Assembly (NCBI RefSeq): GCF_001544615.1
Contig: NZ_FCNV02000002.1
Coordinates: 434,001-498,000, forward strand
DNA: 64,000 bases
Source: Caballeronia concitans
GTDB lineage: Bacteria > Pseudomonadota > Gammaproteobacteria > Burkholderiales > Burkholderiaceae
Reading direction: 5' to 3'
Shown: positions 17,703 through 26,707 of the stretch, one piece after another
Layout: each line of letters begins with the position of its first letter
Position numbering within the stretch: the stretch's first letter is position 1
The notes under the pieces: generated by a model
What the model saw: only the letters and a program-made list of their open reading frames with translations
Database searches by the model: none
What the model was told of the DNA's origin: nothing
Program-made: the position numbers and the translations under genes

Positions 17703-18692
17703 ATGTCCGAAAACCAGAAGTCAGTCGACCGTCGCGCGTTTCTCTCCTTCTCCGCGCGGGCCGCGATGGCCGCTGCGTCGCTTGCCACCGCGCCCGCTTC
17801 GTTCGCGCAGCAGGCTGCATCAGCGCAGCCGCGCGTGCTGCGGGTCGGTAATCAAAAGGGCTATCTGAATCTGCTGAAGGGACGCGGAACGCTCGAAAAG
17901 CGGCTCGCGCCGCTCGGCGTATCGGTGACGTGGACCGAGTTCACCGCCGGGCCGGTGCAGCTCGAAGCTCTCAACGTCGGCTCGATCGACTTCGGCGATG
18001 TGGGCGAAGCGCCGCCCATCTTCGCGCAGGCGGCCGGCGCACCGCTCGCCTACGTCGCGGCCACGCCGACGCGGCCGCAATCCGAAGCCGTGCTCGTTCC
18101 GGCGCAATCGCCGGTCAAGACGGTCGCGGACCTGAAGGGCAAGCGCGTCGCGTTGAACAAGGGCAGCAACGTCCATTACTTCCTCGTGAAGCTGCTGGCC
18201 CAGCACGGCCTGCAATACAAGGATATCAACGTGGTCTTCCTGCCGCCCGCCGATGCGCGCGCCGCCTTCGAGCGCGGCTCGATCGACGCATGGGTCATCT
18301 GGGACCCGTTCTTCGCGGCTGCGCAGAAGACGCTGAATGCGCGCATCGTGGCGGATGCGAGCGGCGTGGTCGGCAATCGGGCGTATTACTTCTCGTCGCA
18401 GAACTATGTGGCGAAGAATGCCGATGTGATCCGCATCGTCATCGACGAAATCAGGGCCGTCGATCAATGGGGCAAGCAGAATCCGGACGCGCTCGCGAGC
18501 GAACTCGCGAAACTCTGGGGCTTGCCGAAGCCCGTCGTCGATCTCGCCGTGAGCCGGCAGGTGTTCGGCACGGAAGCGATCACGCGCGAGATCATCGGCG
18601 AGCAGCAGCAGATCGCCAATACGTTCCTCGATCTCGGACTGTTGCCGAAACAGGTCGATGTCGCGAAGGCCGCGCCGCCGGGTCTCGCCTGA
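17703..18692 (+). CDS. Sulfonate-type ABC transporter substrate-binding protein
   Basis: A 329-aa periplasmic protein of the SsuA/TauA family. The leader DRRAFLSFSARAAMAAASLA has a twin-arginine look. Mature motifs: VGNQKGYLNLLKGRGTLEKRL, GPVQLEALNVGSIDFGDVGEAPP, GKRVALNKGSNVHYFL, and GSIDAWVIWDPF. It likely binds an aliphatic sulfonate. No permease or ATPase gene is adjacent, so it must work with a transporter encoded elsewhere. A terminator hairpin follows. Confidence 0.87.
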   Translation: MSENQKSVDRRAFLSFSARAAMAAASLATAPASFAQQAASAQPRVLRVGNQKGYLNLLKGRGTLEKRLAPLGVSVTWTEFTAGPVQLEALNVGSIDFGDVGEAPPIFAQAAGAPLAYVAATPTRPQSEAVLVPAQSPVKTVADLKGKRVALNKGSNVHYFLVKLLAQHGLQYKDINVVFLPPADARAAFERGSIDAWVIWDPFFAAAQKTLNARIVADASGVVGNRAYYFSSQNYVAKNADVIRIVIDEIRAVDQWGKQNPDALASELAKLWGLPKPVVDLAVSRQVFGTEAITREIIGEQQQIANTFLDLGLLPKQVDVAKAAPPGLA

Positions 18693-18707
18693 AGACAACG
18701 CGTATAG

Positions 18708-18734
18708 GCGGACGCGGATCACGCGTCCGCTTTT
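18708..18734 (+). terminator. Intrinsic terminator
   Basis: GCGGACGCG-GATCA-CGCGTCCGC hairpin followed by four T residues, after the sulfonate-binding protein gene. Confidence 0.8.
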
Positions 18735-18818
18735 GCGTGGGTTGAGCGGTAGACAGTTAGTTGCGAACGGCAAACAGCGCTAACATCACGGCATCGCCCA
18801 CTCTTTCCGCTCCCTTCG

Positions 18819-20261
18819 ATGAAGCGCTACGAGGCACTCGCCGCCCGCCTGGCCGACGATATCCGCGCAGGCCGCATCCCGGTCGGCGCGCGCCTGCCCT
18901 CGTTGCGGCAGCTCATCGCGCAACATGGCGTCAGCCAGTCGACGGTCTTTCGCGCCTGCTATCTGCTCGAAGAATGGGGACTCGTGCGCGCCGAAGAGCG
19001 CTCCGGCTACTTCGTCACGCCGGGCGCGAGCGTGAGCGAAACGCCTTCGCGCACGACATCGTTCGCCGATTCGAGCAAGGTCGAAATCAGCGATCTCGTG
19101 TTCTCCGTGTTGCAGGCCGCGAAGCATCCGGACATCGCGCCGCTCGGCTCGGCGTTTCCGTCGCCGCTGCTGTTTCCGTCGGCGCGGCTTCTCCAGTCGC
19201 TCACGCAAGGCACGCGATCGCTGAGTCCGTGGAGCACGGTATCGGACTTGCCGCCCGGTAACGACGCGTTGCGTAAGCAGATCGGCCTGCGCTATGTCGG
19301 CACTGGCGTGTCCGTTCCCGCCGATGAAATCGTCGTCACGAGCGGCGCGCTCGAAGCGCTCAACCTGTGTCTGACGGCGGTCACACGCCCCGGCGATGTC
19401 GTCGCCGTCGAATCGCCGGGGTTCTATGCGGCGCTACAGGCCATCGAGCGGCTCGACTTGCGCGCGGTCGAAATTCCGGTGCATCCGGCGACCGGCCTCG
19501 ATCTCGATGCGCTCGCCGCCGCGCTCGACAAGCATCCGATACGCGCCTGCTGGTTCATGACGAACTTCCAGAATCCGACCGGCGCGACGCTCCCCATCGA
19601 GAAGAAGAAGGCGCTCGTCGAGATGCTGGCGCGGCGCGAGATTCCGCTGATCGAAGACGATGTCTATCAGGAACTGCACTTCGGGCGCGAGCGTCCGCTG
19701 CCCGCGAAAGCCTTCGATACGCAGGGCCTCGTCATGCATTGCAGCTCGTTTTCGAAGACGCTTGCGCCGGGGTATCGGATAGGCTGGACGTCGGCGGGCC
19801 GCTTCGCCGACAAGGTGCAGCGCCTCAAGCTGATGACGACGCTCTCGGCGAGCATCCCGGCGCAGGCGGGCATCGCCGATTATTTGCAGTCCGGCGGCTA
19901 CGACAAGCACTTGCGCAAGCTGCGCGCCGCGCTGCGCTCGCAACTGACGACGATGGAAGCCGCCCTCTCGCGCTCGCTGCCCGCCACGGTGCGATGGACG
20001 ACGCCCGCCGGCGGCTACTTCGTGTGGCTCGAACTGCCCGAAGCGGTCGATGCGATGGCGCTGCACCGGCTGGCGATCGCGCGCGGCATCAGCATCGCGC
20101 CCGGCCCGATGTTCTCGGTCACGCATTCGTTCGAGAACTGCATCCGGCTGAACTTCGGGCATCCGTGGGACGCGCGCATGGATCACGCGATCCGCGCGCT
20201 GGCCGAGATTCTCGACGATCCCGCGGCACACCTGAACGGCACAGTGAGAACGGCTGCTTGA
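18819..20261 (+). CDS. MocR-family regulator (GntR wHTH fused to aminotransferase-like domain)
   Basis: A 480-aa protein. The N-terminal winged helix has ARLADDIRAGRIPVGARLP and HGVSQSTVFRACYLLEEWGL. It is joined to a type I PLP aminotransferase fold: VVTSGALEALNLCL, FMTNFQNPTGATLP, PLIEDDVYQELHFG, and the PLP lysine in CSSFSKTLAPGYRIGW. MocR proteins sense PLP or an amino compound and usually control neighbouring genes. The nearest candidates are the sulfonate-binding gene upstream and the small membrane gene convergent to it. Confidence 0.9.
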   Translation: MKRYEALAARLADDIRAGRIPVGARLPSLRQLIAQHGVSQSTVFRACYLLEEWGLVRAEERSGYFVTPGASVSETPSRTTSFADSSKVEISDLVFSVLQAAKHPDIAPLGSAFPSPLLFPSARLLQSLTQGTRSLSPWSTVSDLPPGNDALRKQIGLRYVGTGVSVPADEIVVTSGALEALNLCLTAVTRPGDVVAVESPGFYAALQAIERLDLRAVEIPVHPATGLDLDALAAALDKHPIRACWFMTNFQNPTGATLPIEKKKALVEMLARREIPLIEDDVYQELHFGRERPLPAKAFDTQGLVMHCSSFSKTLAPGYRIGWTSAGRFADKVQRLKLMTTLSASIPAQAGIADYLQSGGYDKHLRKLRAALRSQLTTMEAALSRSLPATVRWTTPAGGYFVWLELPEAVDAMALHRLAIARGISIAPGPMFSVTHSFENCIRLNFGHPWDARMDHAIRALAEILDDPAAHLNGTVRTAA

Positions 20262-20264
20262 GCG

Positions 20265-20471
20265 TCAGAAGCCTTGCGTCGGCACGTTCGCGCCGTGCGT
20301 GACGAGCATGACGACGCCGAAGATGCTCGCGCCGATGCAAAGCGCGAGCACCACCGCGATCACCGGCAGCAGGCTGAAGTTGACTTGCGCGAAATCCGCT
20401 TCATGCGATGCGCGCCGGCGCACGCCGAAGAAACTCCACAGAACGATGCGGATCATCCGTAACAAGGCCAT
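20265..20471 (-). CDS. DUF2970 small membrane protein
   Basis: A 68-aa protein starting MALLRMIRIVLWSFFGVRRR with a GGGAG ribosome site. It has the DUF2970 pattern: FFGVR, then DFAQVNFSLLPVIAVVLA and a single membrane helix. Found widely in betaproteobacteria; function unknown. It ends three bases after the convergent MocR gene stop. Confidence 0.85.
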   Translation of the reverse strand: MALLRMIRIVLWSFFGVRRRASHEADFAQVNFSLLPVIAVVLALCIGASIFGVVMLVTHGANVPTQGF

Positions 20472-20580
20472 TTTCTGCTCCCGGCTGGTTTGATGAGAAC
20501 CATGTTGCGCGGGAATGGCCGGCGAAAAAAGCAGCAGATGCGGTCGATTCGTGCGAAGCAACGACCGCTCGCTGCTTCGC

Positions 20581-20754
20581 TCAATGCGTATTGCCGGTCT
20601 TCGCCGCGAAGTCGGGGCCGAGCGCCTTGTAAGCGGCCGTGAAGCCGCCGGATGTCAACACGTGAAGCTCTGCTGCGTGAACCGCGACGCCGCCGCATGC
20701 CGTGGTAGCGGCGAAGGAGAATGCCGCGATCTTGCCTAGTAAGCGTCTTGTCAT
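20581..20754 (-). pseudogene. Truncated ModA-like periplasmic binding protein remnant
   Basis: Begins with a full secretion signal (MTRRLLGKIAAFSFAATT...AVHAAE). It continues with LHVLTSGGFTAAYKALGPDF and AAKTGNTH, the first strand-helix of a molybdate/extracellular solute-binding protein. It then stops at codon 58, where the family normally has about 230-260 residues. Nothing downstream continues the protein in any frame. This is a clean 3' deletion of a transporter gene. Confidence 0.7.
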
Positions 20755-20990
20755 TTTGCGCGCAATGCGAGAGTGAGGGACGGCCGACATTTGACCGCAT
20801 CACCGTGCGAGCGCGCAAGGCATTCGAGGTGTCGTGTCCGCAAGTCTCGCCATACGGACAGGCCACGGCTTTTCGATGCTTCTTAGAATGCGGCCTATCG
20901 ACCCTTTCGAAACGTTTGCCTCGGGCCGATCCGGTGATTTCTTCACGCACGATCAAGCGCTACATACATCAACCAAGAACTGGGAGAGCC

Positions 20991-21221
20991 ATGATCATCT
21001 ATCACCACGGAGCCGCATTCGAGCCCTTCGTCACGCGGCTCGGGACCGCGTTCATCGCCAAGGCCTCCATTCTCGAAACGGACGGCCATCTGACATCGCT
21101 CGGCGATCTCGGCGTGTTCGCGAGCGAGGAAAGCGCGTTCAAGTTCGCCGTGTATTCCGCGACGGCCTTCATCGAAGGCGACGACTTGCCGGTCCCGCCG
21201 TTGCAGGTCTGCGCGCTGTAG
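20991..21221 (+). CDS. Small conserved hypothetical protein
   Basis: A 76-aa protein, MIIYHHGAAFEPFVTRLG..., with a GGGAGAG ribosome site. It has alternating strands and one helix (SEESAFKFAVYSATAF) and no signal peptide or cysteine. I do not recognise a function. Confidence 0.55.
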   Translation: MIIYHHGAAFEPFVTRLGTAFIAKASILETDGHLTSLGDLGVFASEESAFKFAVYSATAFIEGDDLPVPPLQVCAL

Positions 21222-21350
21222 CTTTTCCTTCAAGCGTCGTCAAAAGGCGCGTTCTGCACGCATCGAGGCTCGGGCGTCGATGCCAGGTCTGCGTTTTGCT
21301 CGGCTCATCGTCGAGTGAGTGTCCATCACCGCAGATTGGGAGCGAATGCC

Positions 21351-21854
21351 GTGACGCCTTCAGGAACAGCCATCCTTGTCCAGCGCGAAGACCCGTGGTC
21401 GCAAGACGCACGCGCGCTTCTCGACGAACTCAGCGCCATGCTCGCCGTCTTTTCCGGCGATAGCGGCCAGACCCGGTTCTGCCTTCAGGACGTCTGCTCG
21501 GCAAGAGGCGCATTTCTCGTCGCGCGCGACGAGCTAGGCATCGCGCTCGGATGTGGTGCATTTCGCCGCTTCGATTACGGCGTGGCCGAACTCAAGCGGC
21601 TCTATAGCCGACCCAATTCGTGCGGCGTGGGAAGCGCGCTGCTCGCTCAGCTCGAAGCCGAAGCCGCTGCGGTCGGCTATCACAAGCTATTGCTGGAGAC
21701 GCGGGCCGTGAATCGCAGGGCTATCGCGTTCTATGAACGCAACGGCTTTCAGCCGACGAACCCGTTCGGCATCTACGTGCATCAGCCCGACGCGCGCTGT
21801 TTTGAGAAGACCATCGGCATCAAGATGGAGCAGCGTCGAATGGACGAGTGTTGA
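21351..21854 (+). CDS. GNAT-family N-acetyltransferase
   Basis: A 167-aa enzyme. ELKRLYSRPNSCGVGSALLAQLEAEA is the acetyl-CoA pyrophosphate loop, with the usual Arg/Gln-x-x-Gly partly degenerate. LLLETRAVNRRAIAFYERNGF is the second conserved block. GTG at 21351 is preceded by GGGAG; an upstream GTG at 21315 is an alternative. Substrate unknown. Confidence 0.8.
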   Translation: MTPSGTAILVQREDPWSQDARALLDELSAMLAVFSGDSGQTRFCLQDVCSARGAFLVARDELGIALGCGAFRRFDYGVAELKRLYSRPNSCGVGSALLAQLEAEAAAVGYHKLLLETRAVNRRAIAFYERNGFQPTNPFGIYVHQPDARCFEKTIGIKMEQRRMDEC

Positions 21855-21946
21855 TTGCCTCGAAACCCCGCAAAACGCGGGGTATTGTCGAGCTGCGCCT
21901 TGTTTCGTGATACCGTACCCCCGTTCTTCGATACGACGAAGAACAC

Positions 21947-22135
21947 GTTCTCGGGGCGGGGTGCGATTCCCCACCGGCGGTAATCGTCGCTAGACGTGTC
22001 TGACGTTTTCAGCGACGTAGCCCGCGAGCGCTCATCGATGTGACCGCAATGGCAACATTGCGGTATCGCAGCGAGCGAGGTCAGCAGACCCGGTTGGATT
22101 CCGGGGCCGACGGTATAGTCCGGATGAAAGAGAAC
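21947..22135 (+). ncRNA. FMN riboswitch (RFN element)
   Basis: Canonical conserved blocks in order: CGGGGCGGGGTGCGATTCCC, CACCGGCGGTAAT, AGCCCGCGAGCG, a variable hairpin, GTCAGCAGACCCGGT, GATTCCGGGGCCGACGGTATAGTCCGGATGAAAGAGAA. The closing P1 helix is GTTCTC (21947-21952) with GAGAAC (22130-22135). It binds FMN and lowers expression of the lumazine synthase gene that starts at 22256. Confidence 0.96.
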
Positions 22136-22255
22136 AGGACAGCCGGTGCTTTTACGCCCGACGTGTGCGCTTGCTTGCACGTGCTTGCGCTTCCTCGCGC
22201 GTGCGAAGGCGTGCGGCTGTCCTTCGCCCTGTTCACACAAAACAGGCTGAAGTCC
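22136..22255 (+). promoter_or_regulatory. Candidate expression platform of the FMN riboswitch
   Basis: GGACAGCCG at 22137-22145 can pair with CGGCTGTCC at 22214-22222. GAACAGG at 22132-22138 can pair with CCTGTTC at 22228-22234. The second pairing uses the 3' strand of the riboswitch P1 helix, so the ligand-bound fold and this long helix exclude each other. Confidence 0.5.
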
Positions 22256-22756
22256 ATGAACGCATCCAACATCATCGAATCACAAGCGGTATCCGCAACA
22301 GGCTCCAATCGTCCCCGCATCGCGTTCGTTCAGGCGTGCTGGCATCGCGATATCGTCGATCAATGCAAGACCTCGTTCATCGAAGCCATGCAGCAACACG
22401 GCTACACGAAGGACGATATCGATCTCTTCGAAGTCGCCGGCGCATTCGAAATTCCGTTGCATGCGAAGCGTCTCGCGCTCTCCGGTCAATATGCGGGCAT
22501 CGTCGCGGCGGGGCTCGTCGTCGATGGCGGCATCTATCGGCATGAGTTCGTCGCGCAGGCCGTCATCAACGCCTTGATGCAGGTGCAGCTCGAAACGGGC
22601 ACGCCGGTGTTCTCGGCGGTGCTCACGCCGCATCATTTCCATCATGGCGAAGAGCACATCGGCTTCTTCCGCGAGCATTTCCTCGTGAAGGGCCGCGAAG
22701 CAGCGCACGCTTGCGCCGACACGGTGAGCAAGCTGAGCGCGTTACCGGTCGCGTAA
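22256..22756 (+). CDS. ribH: 6,7-dimethyl-8-ribityllumazine synthase (RibH2-type)
   Basis: A 166-aa enzyme that condenses 5-amino-6-ribitylaminouracil with dihydroxybutanone phosphate, the penultimate riboflavin step. Motifs: RIAFVQACWHRDIVD (substrate aromatic/tryptophan position as in RibH2 enzymes), DLFEVAGAFEIPLHAKRLA, AAGLVVDGGIYRHEFVAQAVI (instead of the usual GAVIRGET of RibH1) and LTPHHFHHGEEHIGFF. The altered loop points to the RibH2 class, a paralogue seen with FMN riboswitches in other proteobacteria. It stands alone, without other riboflavin genes. Confidence 0.92.
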   Translation: MNASNIIESQAVSATGSNRPRIAFVQACWHRDIVDQCKTSFIEAMQQHGYTKDDIDLFEVAGAFEIPLHAKRLALSGQYAGIVAAGLVVDGGIYRHEFVAQAVINALMQVQLETGTPVFSAVLTPHHFHHGEEHIGFFREHFLVKGREAAHACADTVSKLSALPVA

Positions 22757-22783
22757 GGACCGAATCAGGACAGCTTCCGCTGC

Positions 22784-22815
22784 GCACGTCACGGGCCGTC
22801 GCGCCCGTGACGTGC
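22784..22815. terminator. Bidirectional terminator hairpin
   Basis: Perfect 13-bp inverted repeat GCACGTCACGGGC / GCCCGTGACGTGC with a six-base loop, between the convergent ribH and ABC operon ends. Confidence 0.8.
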
Positions 22816-22821
22816 TCCACG

Positions 22822-23841
22822 TTACTTTTTGCCATCCACGACAGCCACGACTTCGTCGCGCGTGTATTCCTTGTTTGCGAGCGCGCCGGTCGGCGTCTTG
22901 GCGAGCACCGCGTTCAGCTCTTCGGGCTTCACTTCGAGCACCGGCATGCGAATGTCGTGCGGCATCTTCTTGCCCGCGAGCACTTGCTGCGTGACCCAAA
23001 ACGCAAACGACGACGCCCCCGGCGGAATGGTCACCGACATCGTGCCATAGCCGCTCTTGCGCTGCTCGGCCCACCACGCAAGCTCTTCCTGCCGGTTGCC
23101 GAGAATGATGATCGGCGTCGGCCGTCCCGCCGCCTTGATCGCCTGCGCCGCGCCGAAGCCATCGCCGCCTTGCGTGACCACGCCATCGATCTTCGGCAGC
23201 GTCGGCAGAATGCCGGCGACCTGCTTTTGCGCGACGGTCTGCGTCCAGTCGCCATGCACGGAGCCGACGATCTTCATGCCCGGATACTTCTTCAGTTCAT
23301 CGACGATGCCCTGGTGAATCTCGTCATCGACGGACACGCCCGCCAGCCCGCGAATCTCCAGCAGATTGCCCTTGCCGTTCAGCCGCTTCGCCAGATAATC
23401 GACCTGCATGCGCCCCATGCCCTGAAAGTCCACCGCGATGCGATACGCGCACGGCTCGGTTGCGATGCCATCGAACGATACGACCGTCACGCCCGCGCCG
23501 CACGCCTGCTTGATGACGCCGTTGAGCGCAGTGGGCGAAACGGCATCGACGGCAATGGCCTTGTAGCCTTGCAGAATGAGGTTCTGCATCTGCTGGACCT
23601 GCTCGGTCGCCTGGCTCTCGGCCGTGGTGAAGCTCGGCGCGGCGGCGACGACCTTCTGCTTGACCGCCGTATCCGCGACATTGGACCAGCTCTTGAGCAT
23701 CTGCTGACGCCAGCTGTTGCCCGCATAGTTGTTCGACAACGCGATCTTCGCCGACGACGTATCGCCGCCCGCGACCTGCGCCATCGCCGCGGATGCAGCC
23801 AGCGCAACACATGCCGCCGCCATGATCTTGATTACCTGCAT
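22822..23841 (-). CDS. Sugar ABC transporter substrate-binding protein
   Basis: A 339-aa periplasmic protein of the ribose/xylose-type (Peripla_BP_4) family. Signal MQVIKIMAAACVALAASAAMAQ. Mature motifs: IALSNNYAGNSWRQQMLKSW, ILQGYKAIAVDAVSPTALN, VVSFDGI, and GVVTQGGDGFGAAQAIKAAG. It begins after a strong AAGGAGACGGAG site. It is the last gene of a five-gene operon and is probably the most abundantly made component. The ligand is unknown. Confidence 0.9.
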   Translation of the reverse strand: MQVIKIMAAACVALAASAAMAQVAGGDTSSAKIALSNNYAGNSWRQQMLKSWSNVADTAVKQKVVAAAPSFTTAESQATEQVQQMQNLILQGYKAIAVDAVSPTALNGVIKQACGAGVTVVSFDGIATEPCAYRIAVDFQGMGRMQVDYLAKRLNGKGNLLEIRGLAGVSVDDEIHQGIVDELKKYPGMKIVGSVHGDWTQTVAQKQVAGILPTLPKIDGVVTQGGDGFGAAQAIKAAGRPTPIIILGNRQEELAWWAEQRKSGYGTMSVTIPPGASSFAFWVTQQVLAGKKMPHDIRMPVLEVKPEELNAVLAKTPTGALANKEYTRDEVVAVVDGKK

Positions 23842-23867
23842 GCTCCGTCTCCTTTGGTTATTCGATA

Positions 23868-24776
23868 TCAGCGCGCCGCGCCGCGCACGCCCACATGCAC
23901 CGCATACACGGATGAAGTCGCGGTAATGAACAGCCGGTTGCGCCGCAGCCCGCCGAACGTGAGGTTCGCGACGACTTCGGGAATCAGTATCTTGCCGAGC
24001 AGCGTGCCGTCCGGCGCATAGCAATGCACGCCGTCTTCGGCGCTCGTCCACACGTTGCCGTGCTCGTCCACGCGCATGCCGTCGGGCACGCCGCTTTGCA
24101 TCGCGATGAACACGCGGCCATTGCGCAACGCGCCGTCGTCGGCGACATCGAAGACGCGAATGTGACGCGGCGCGTCGTCATCGTGCGAGGCCGCGGAATC
24201 CGCGATATAGAGCTTCGATTCATCCGGCGAGAACGCCAGGCCGTTCGGCTTCACGAAGTCGTCGGACACGATCCGCACTTCTGCATCGCCGGGTGCGACG
24301 CGATACACGTTGCATCGCCCGATCTCACTGTCCGCGCGATATCCTTCGTAGTCACTAATAATTCCGTAGTCGGGATCGGTGAACCAGATCGCGCCTTGCG
24401 AATCCACGATCACGTCGTTCGGCGAATTGAGCTGCTTGCCTTCGTAATGCGATGCGATCACCGTGATGCTGCCGTCGTGCTCCGTGCGCGTCACGCGCCG
24501 CGCGCCATGCTCGCAACTGACGAGCCGCCCTTCGCGGTCGCGCGTGTTGCCGTTGCTGTAGTTCGACGGCGCGCGATACACGCCGACGCCCATCCCCGGC
24601 GCCCAGCGCAGCATGCGGTTGTTCGGAATGTCGCTCCAGATGAGCAGATCCGTCGCCGGAAAATACACGGGCCCTTCGGCCCAGAGGCAATCGCCGAAGA
24701 GTTTTTCCATCGATGCGTTCGGCTGAAGCAGCAGCCGGAAGCGCGCATCGTGCACTTCGAATTCGTTGGCTTTCAT
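23868..24776 (-). CDS. SMP-30/gluconolactonase-family lactonase
   Basis: A 302-aa six-bladed beta-propeller hydrolase. Metal and active-site motifs: WAEGPVYFPATDLLIWSDIP (Glu ligand), QLNSPNDVIVDSQGAIWFTDPDYG (Asn and Asp), KPNGLAFSPDESKLYIADS and DGMRVDEHGNVWTS. It hydrolyses sugar lactones to aldonic acids. Sitting inside a sugar ABC operon between permease and binding-protein genes, it suggests the imported sugar is oxidised through a lactone. Confidence 0.9.
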   Translation of the reverse strand: MKANEFEVHDARFRLLLQPNASMEKLFGDCLWAEGPVYFPATDLLIWSDIPNNRMLRWAPGMGVGVYRAPSNYSNGNTRDREGRLVSCEHGARRVTRTEHDGSITVIASHYEGKQLNSPNDVIVDSQGAIWFTDPDYGIISDYEGYRADSEIGRCNVYRVAPGDAEVRIVSDDFVKPNGLAFSPDESKLYIADSAASHDDDAPRHIRVFDVADDGALRNGRVFIAMQSGVPDGMRVDEHGNVWTSAEDGVHCYAPDGTLLGKILIPEVVANLTFGGLRRNRLFITATSSVYAVHVGVRGAAR

Positions 24777-24803
24777 GTCTCCTTGTCCTTGTCATGAGCG
24801 ATG

Positions 24804-25775
24804 TCAGCGCACGGCCTTGCCGCCCGCCGCCACCGTGACCGCGATGATGAGCACGCCATACACGATGGAGCGCACGCCCGCATCCGCGCCGACCGCATTG
24901 AGCACGGCATTGGTGAGAAAGAGGAACATCGACGCGCCCCACACGCCCGCGATCGTCGCCTTGCCGCCGGCCACGAGCGTGCCGCCGATCACGACGACGG
25001 CAATCGAGATCAGCATGTATTCGACGCCCATGTCGAGCGACGCGCCGCCCGATGTCGCCGCGATCAGCAACGCGGTAAGCGACGCGATCATCGCCGACAT
25101 CACGTAGGCCAAGCATCGCGTGCGATGCACGTTCACGCCCGCGAGCCACGCGGCGCGCGCGTTCTGCCCGATGGCGGAAAGCCTGCGCCCATACACCGCG
25201 CGATGCAGCAGCACGGCCAGCGCGAACGACAACGCGAGGGCCACGAGCGCGATGTACGGCACGTCGAGGAAGCGCCCCGTTGCGAATGCGCCGAGCGCGG
25301 GCGGCGGCGGCGGAAGCTGCCTGCCTTGCGTGATGGCGATCGACTGAATGATGAAGCTCGACGAGAGCGTCGCGATGATCGGCGGAATGCGCAACATGCG
25401 GATGAGCGCGTAATTTGCGAGTCCGATCACGATACCCACGCCCAGCGCCGCTGCGATACCGAGCACGATCCGGCCGTCCGCGCCGCCCATCACTTGCATG
25501 CCCACGACGCCGGCAAGCGCAATGGTCGATGGCACCGACAAGTCGATGTTGCCCACACCCGATGTAATGACGAGCATTTGCCCCAGACCGACGAGCACCA
25601 TGAACACGCCATACGTGAGCGCCGTTTGCGCGACGTTGCTTGCAATGCCGAAGCCGAAGATCGCCACGATGGCGAGCCACACCAGCACCGCGCCGATGAA
25701 CGACCACGCCCACGGCGCCTGAATGGCCTTGATGCGCGACCACGCGCTTGCTTCGTTGTCAGCGATGCTGTTCAT
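24804..25775 (-). CDS. Sugar ABC transporter permease (RbsC family)
   Basis: A 323-aa inner-membrane protein with about eight to ten helices. It carries GVGNIDLSVPSTIALAGVVG, the conserved permease signature (usually GGIDLSVGS), and ISIAVVVIGGTLVAGGKATIAG near the end. The start ATG overlaps the stop of the preceding permease by four bases. It is one of two permeases that likely form a heterodimer. Confidence 0.9.
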   Translation of the reverse strand: MNSIADNEASAWSRIKAIQAPWAWSFIGAVLVWLAIVAIFGFGIASNVAQTALTYGVFMVLVGLGQMLVITSGVGNIDLSVPSTIALAGVVGMQVMGGADGRIVLGIAAALGVGIVIGLANYALIRMLRIPPIIATLSSSFIIQSIAITQGRQLPPPPPALGAFATGRFLDVPYIALVALALSFALAVLLHRAVYGRRLSAIGQNARAAWLAGVNVHRTRCLAYVMSAMIASLTALLIAATSGGASLDMGVEYMLISIAVVVIGGTLVAGGKATIAGVWGASMFLFLTNAVLNAVGADAGVRSIVYGVLIIAVTVAAGGKAVR

Positions 25776-26707
25776 CGGCGTTCTCCGCGTTGCAGCAGCA
25801 CGCGCAACGACAGGACCACGATCAGGATCGCGCCTTGCATGCCCACTTGCCAGTCCGACGAGATATTGAGGAACGCGAGAAACGACGCCGCGAGCGTCAG
25901 CGTGATCGCGCCGAGCACCGCGCCGATCACCGAAACGCGCCCGCCCATGAACTCGCCGCCGCCGAGGATCACCGCGGCGATCGACAGCAACGTATAGCGC
26001 AACGCGAGGTTCGCATCGGCGGAGGTGGTGAGGCCGAGCAGCGAAAGGCCCGAGAGCACGCCAAACACGCCCGCGACGCCATAGAGCGTCGCCTTGCTGC
26101 GCACGAGCGACCAGCCGAAGCGGCGCATCGCGCGGGGATTGCCGCCCGCGCCGCGCACGCGCACGCCCGCCGACGAGCGCATCAACAGCAAATGTCCGAC
26201 CATCGCGATCAACACCGACCACACGATGGGCGCCGCGATGAACGGCGTCTGATAGTTCATCGCCGCGCCGAGCCATGTCGGACTCGTGCCGCCCGGCGAC
26301 GGCAGCAGCACGATGGCGAGACCGCTCCACACGAACGAAAGCCCGAGCGTGACGACGATCGACGGGATCTGCCGCAACTCGATCAGCGCGCCCACGGCCG
26401 CATAAGCGAGCACGCAGCCCGCGAGCGCGAGCGCGCCGAGCCACGGCGTCCTCACGAGCAGCGTCGCACCGATGCAGGCGACGAGACTCACGAACGGCCC
26501 GATGGAAAGATCGAGATCGTTCACGGTGATGATCGCGAGCTGCGCGAGCGTCGCGAGCACGATCGGCACGGCGAGATTCAATAGCAGGCTCGAACCGAAA
26601 TAGCTCATCACCGCAGGCTGCATGACGAGGATCGGGATCAAGACCGCGACGAGCGATATCGCGGGAAGCATGGCGCGCAAACGCGCCTGCGTGATGGCGA
26701 GTGTCAT
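25772..26707 (-). CDS. Sugar ABC transporter permease (RbsC family)
   Basis: A 311-aa permease paralogous to its neighbour. Motifs: [38 protein letters not shown] and [28 protein letters not shown]. The start ([11 protein letters not shown]) overlaps the ATPase stop, and the stop overlaps the next permease start, both as ATGA. The whole block is tightly coupled. Confidence 0.9.
   Translation of the reverse strand: MTLAITQARLRAMLPAISLVAVLIPILVMQPAVMSYFGSSLLLNLAVPIVLATLAQLAIITVNDLDLSIGPFVSLVACIGATLLVRTPWLGALALAGCVLAYAAVGALIELRQIPSIVVTLGLSFVWSGLAIVLLPSPGGTSPTWLGAAMNYQTPFIAAPIVWSVLIAMVGHLLLMRSSAGVRVRGAGGNPRAMRRFGWSLVRSKATLYGVAGVFGVLSGLSLLGLTTSADANLALRYTLLSIAAVILGGGEFMGGRVSVIGAVLGAITLTLAASFLAFLNISSDWQVGMQGAILIVVLSLRVLLQRGERR

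Noticed and set aside
22711-24021. A 436-codon plus-strand frame
   Set aside because: Shadow of the periplasmic binding-protein gene, with Arg/His-biased translation.
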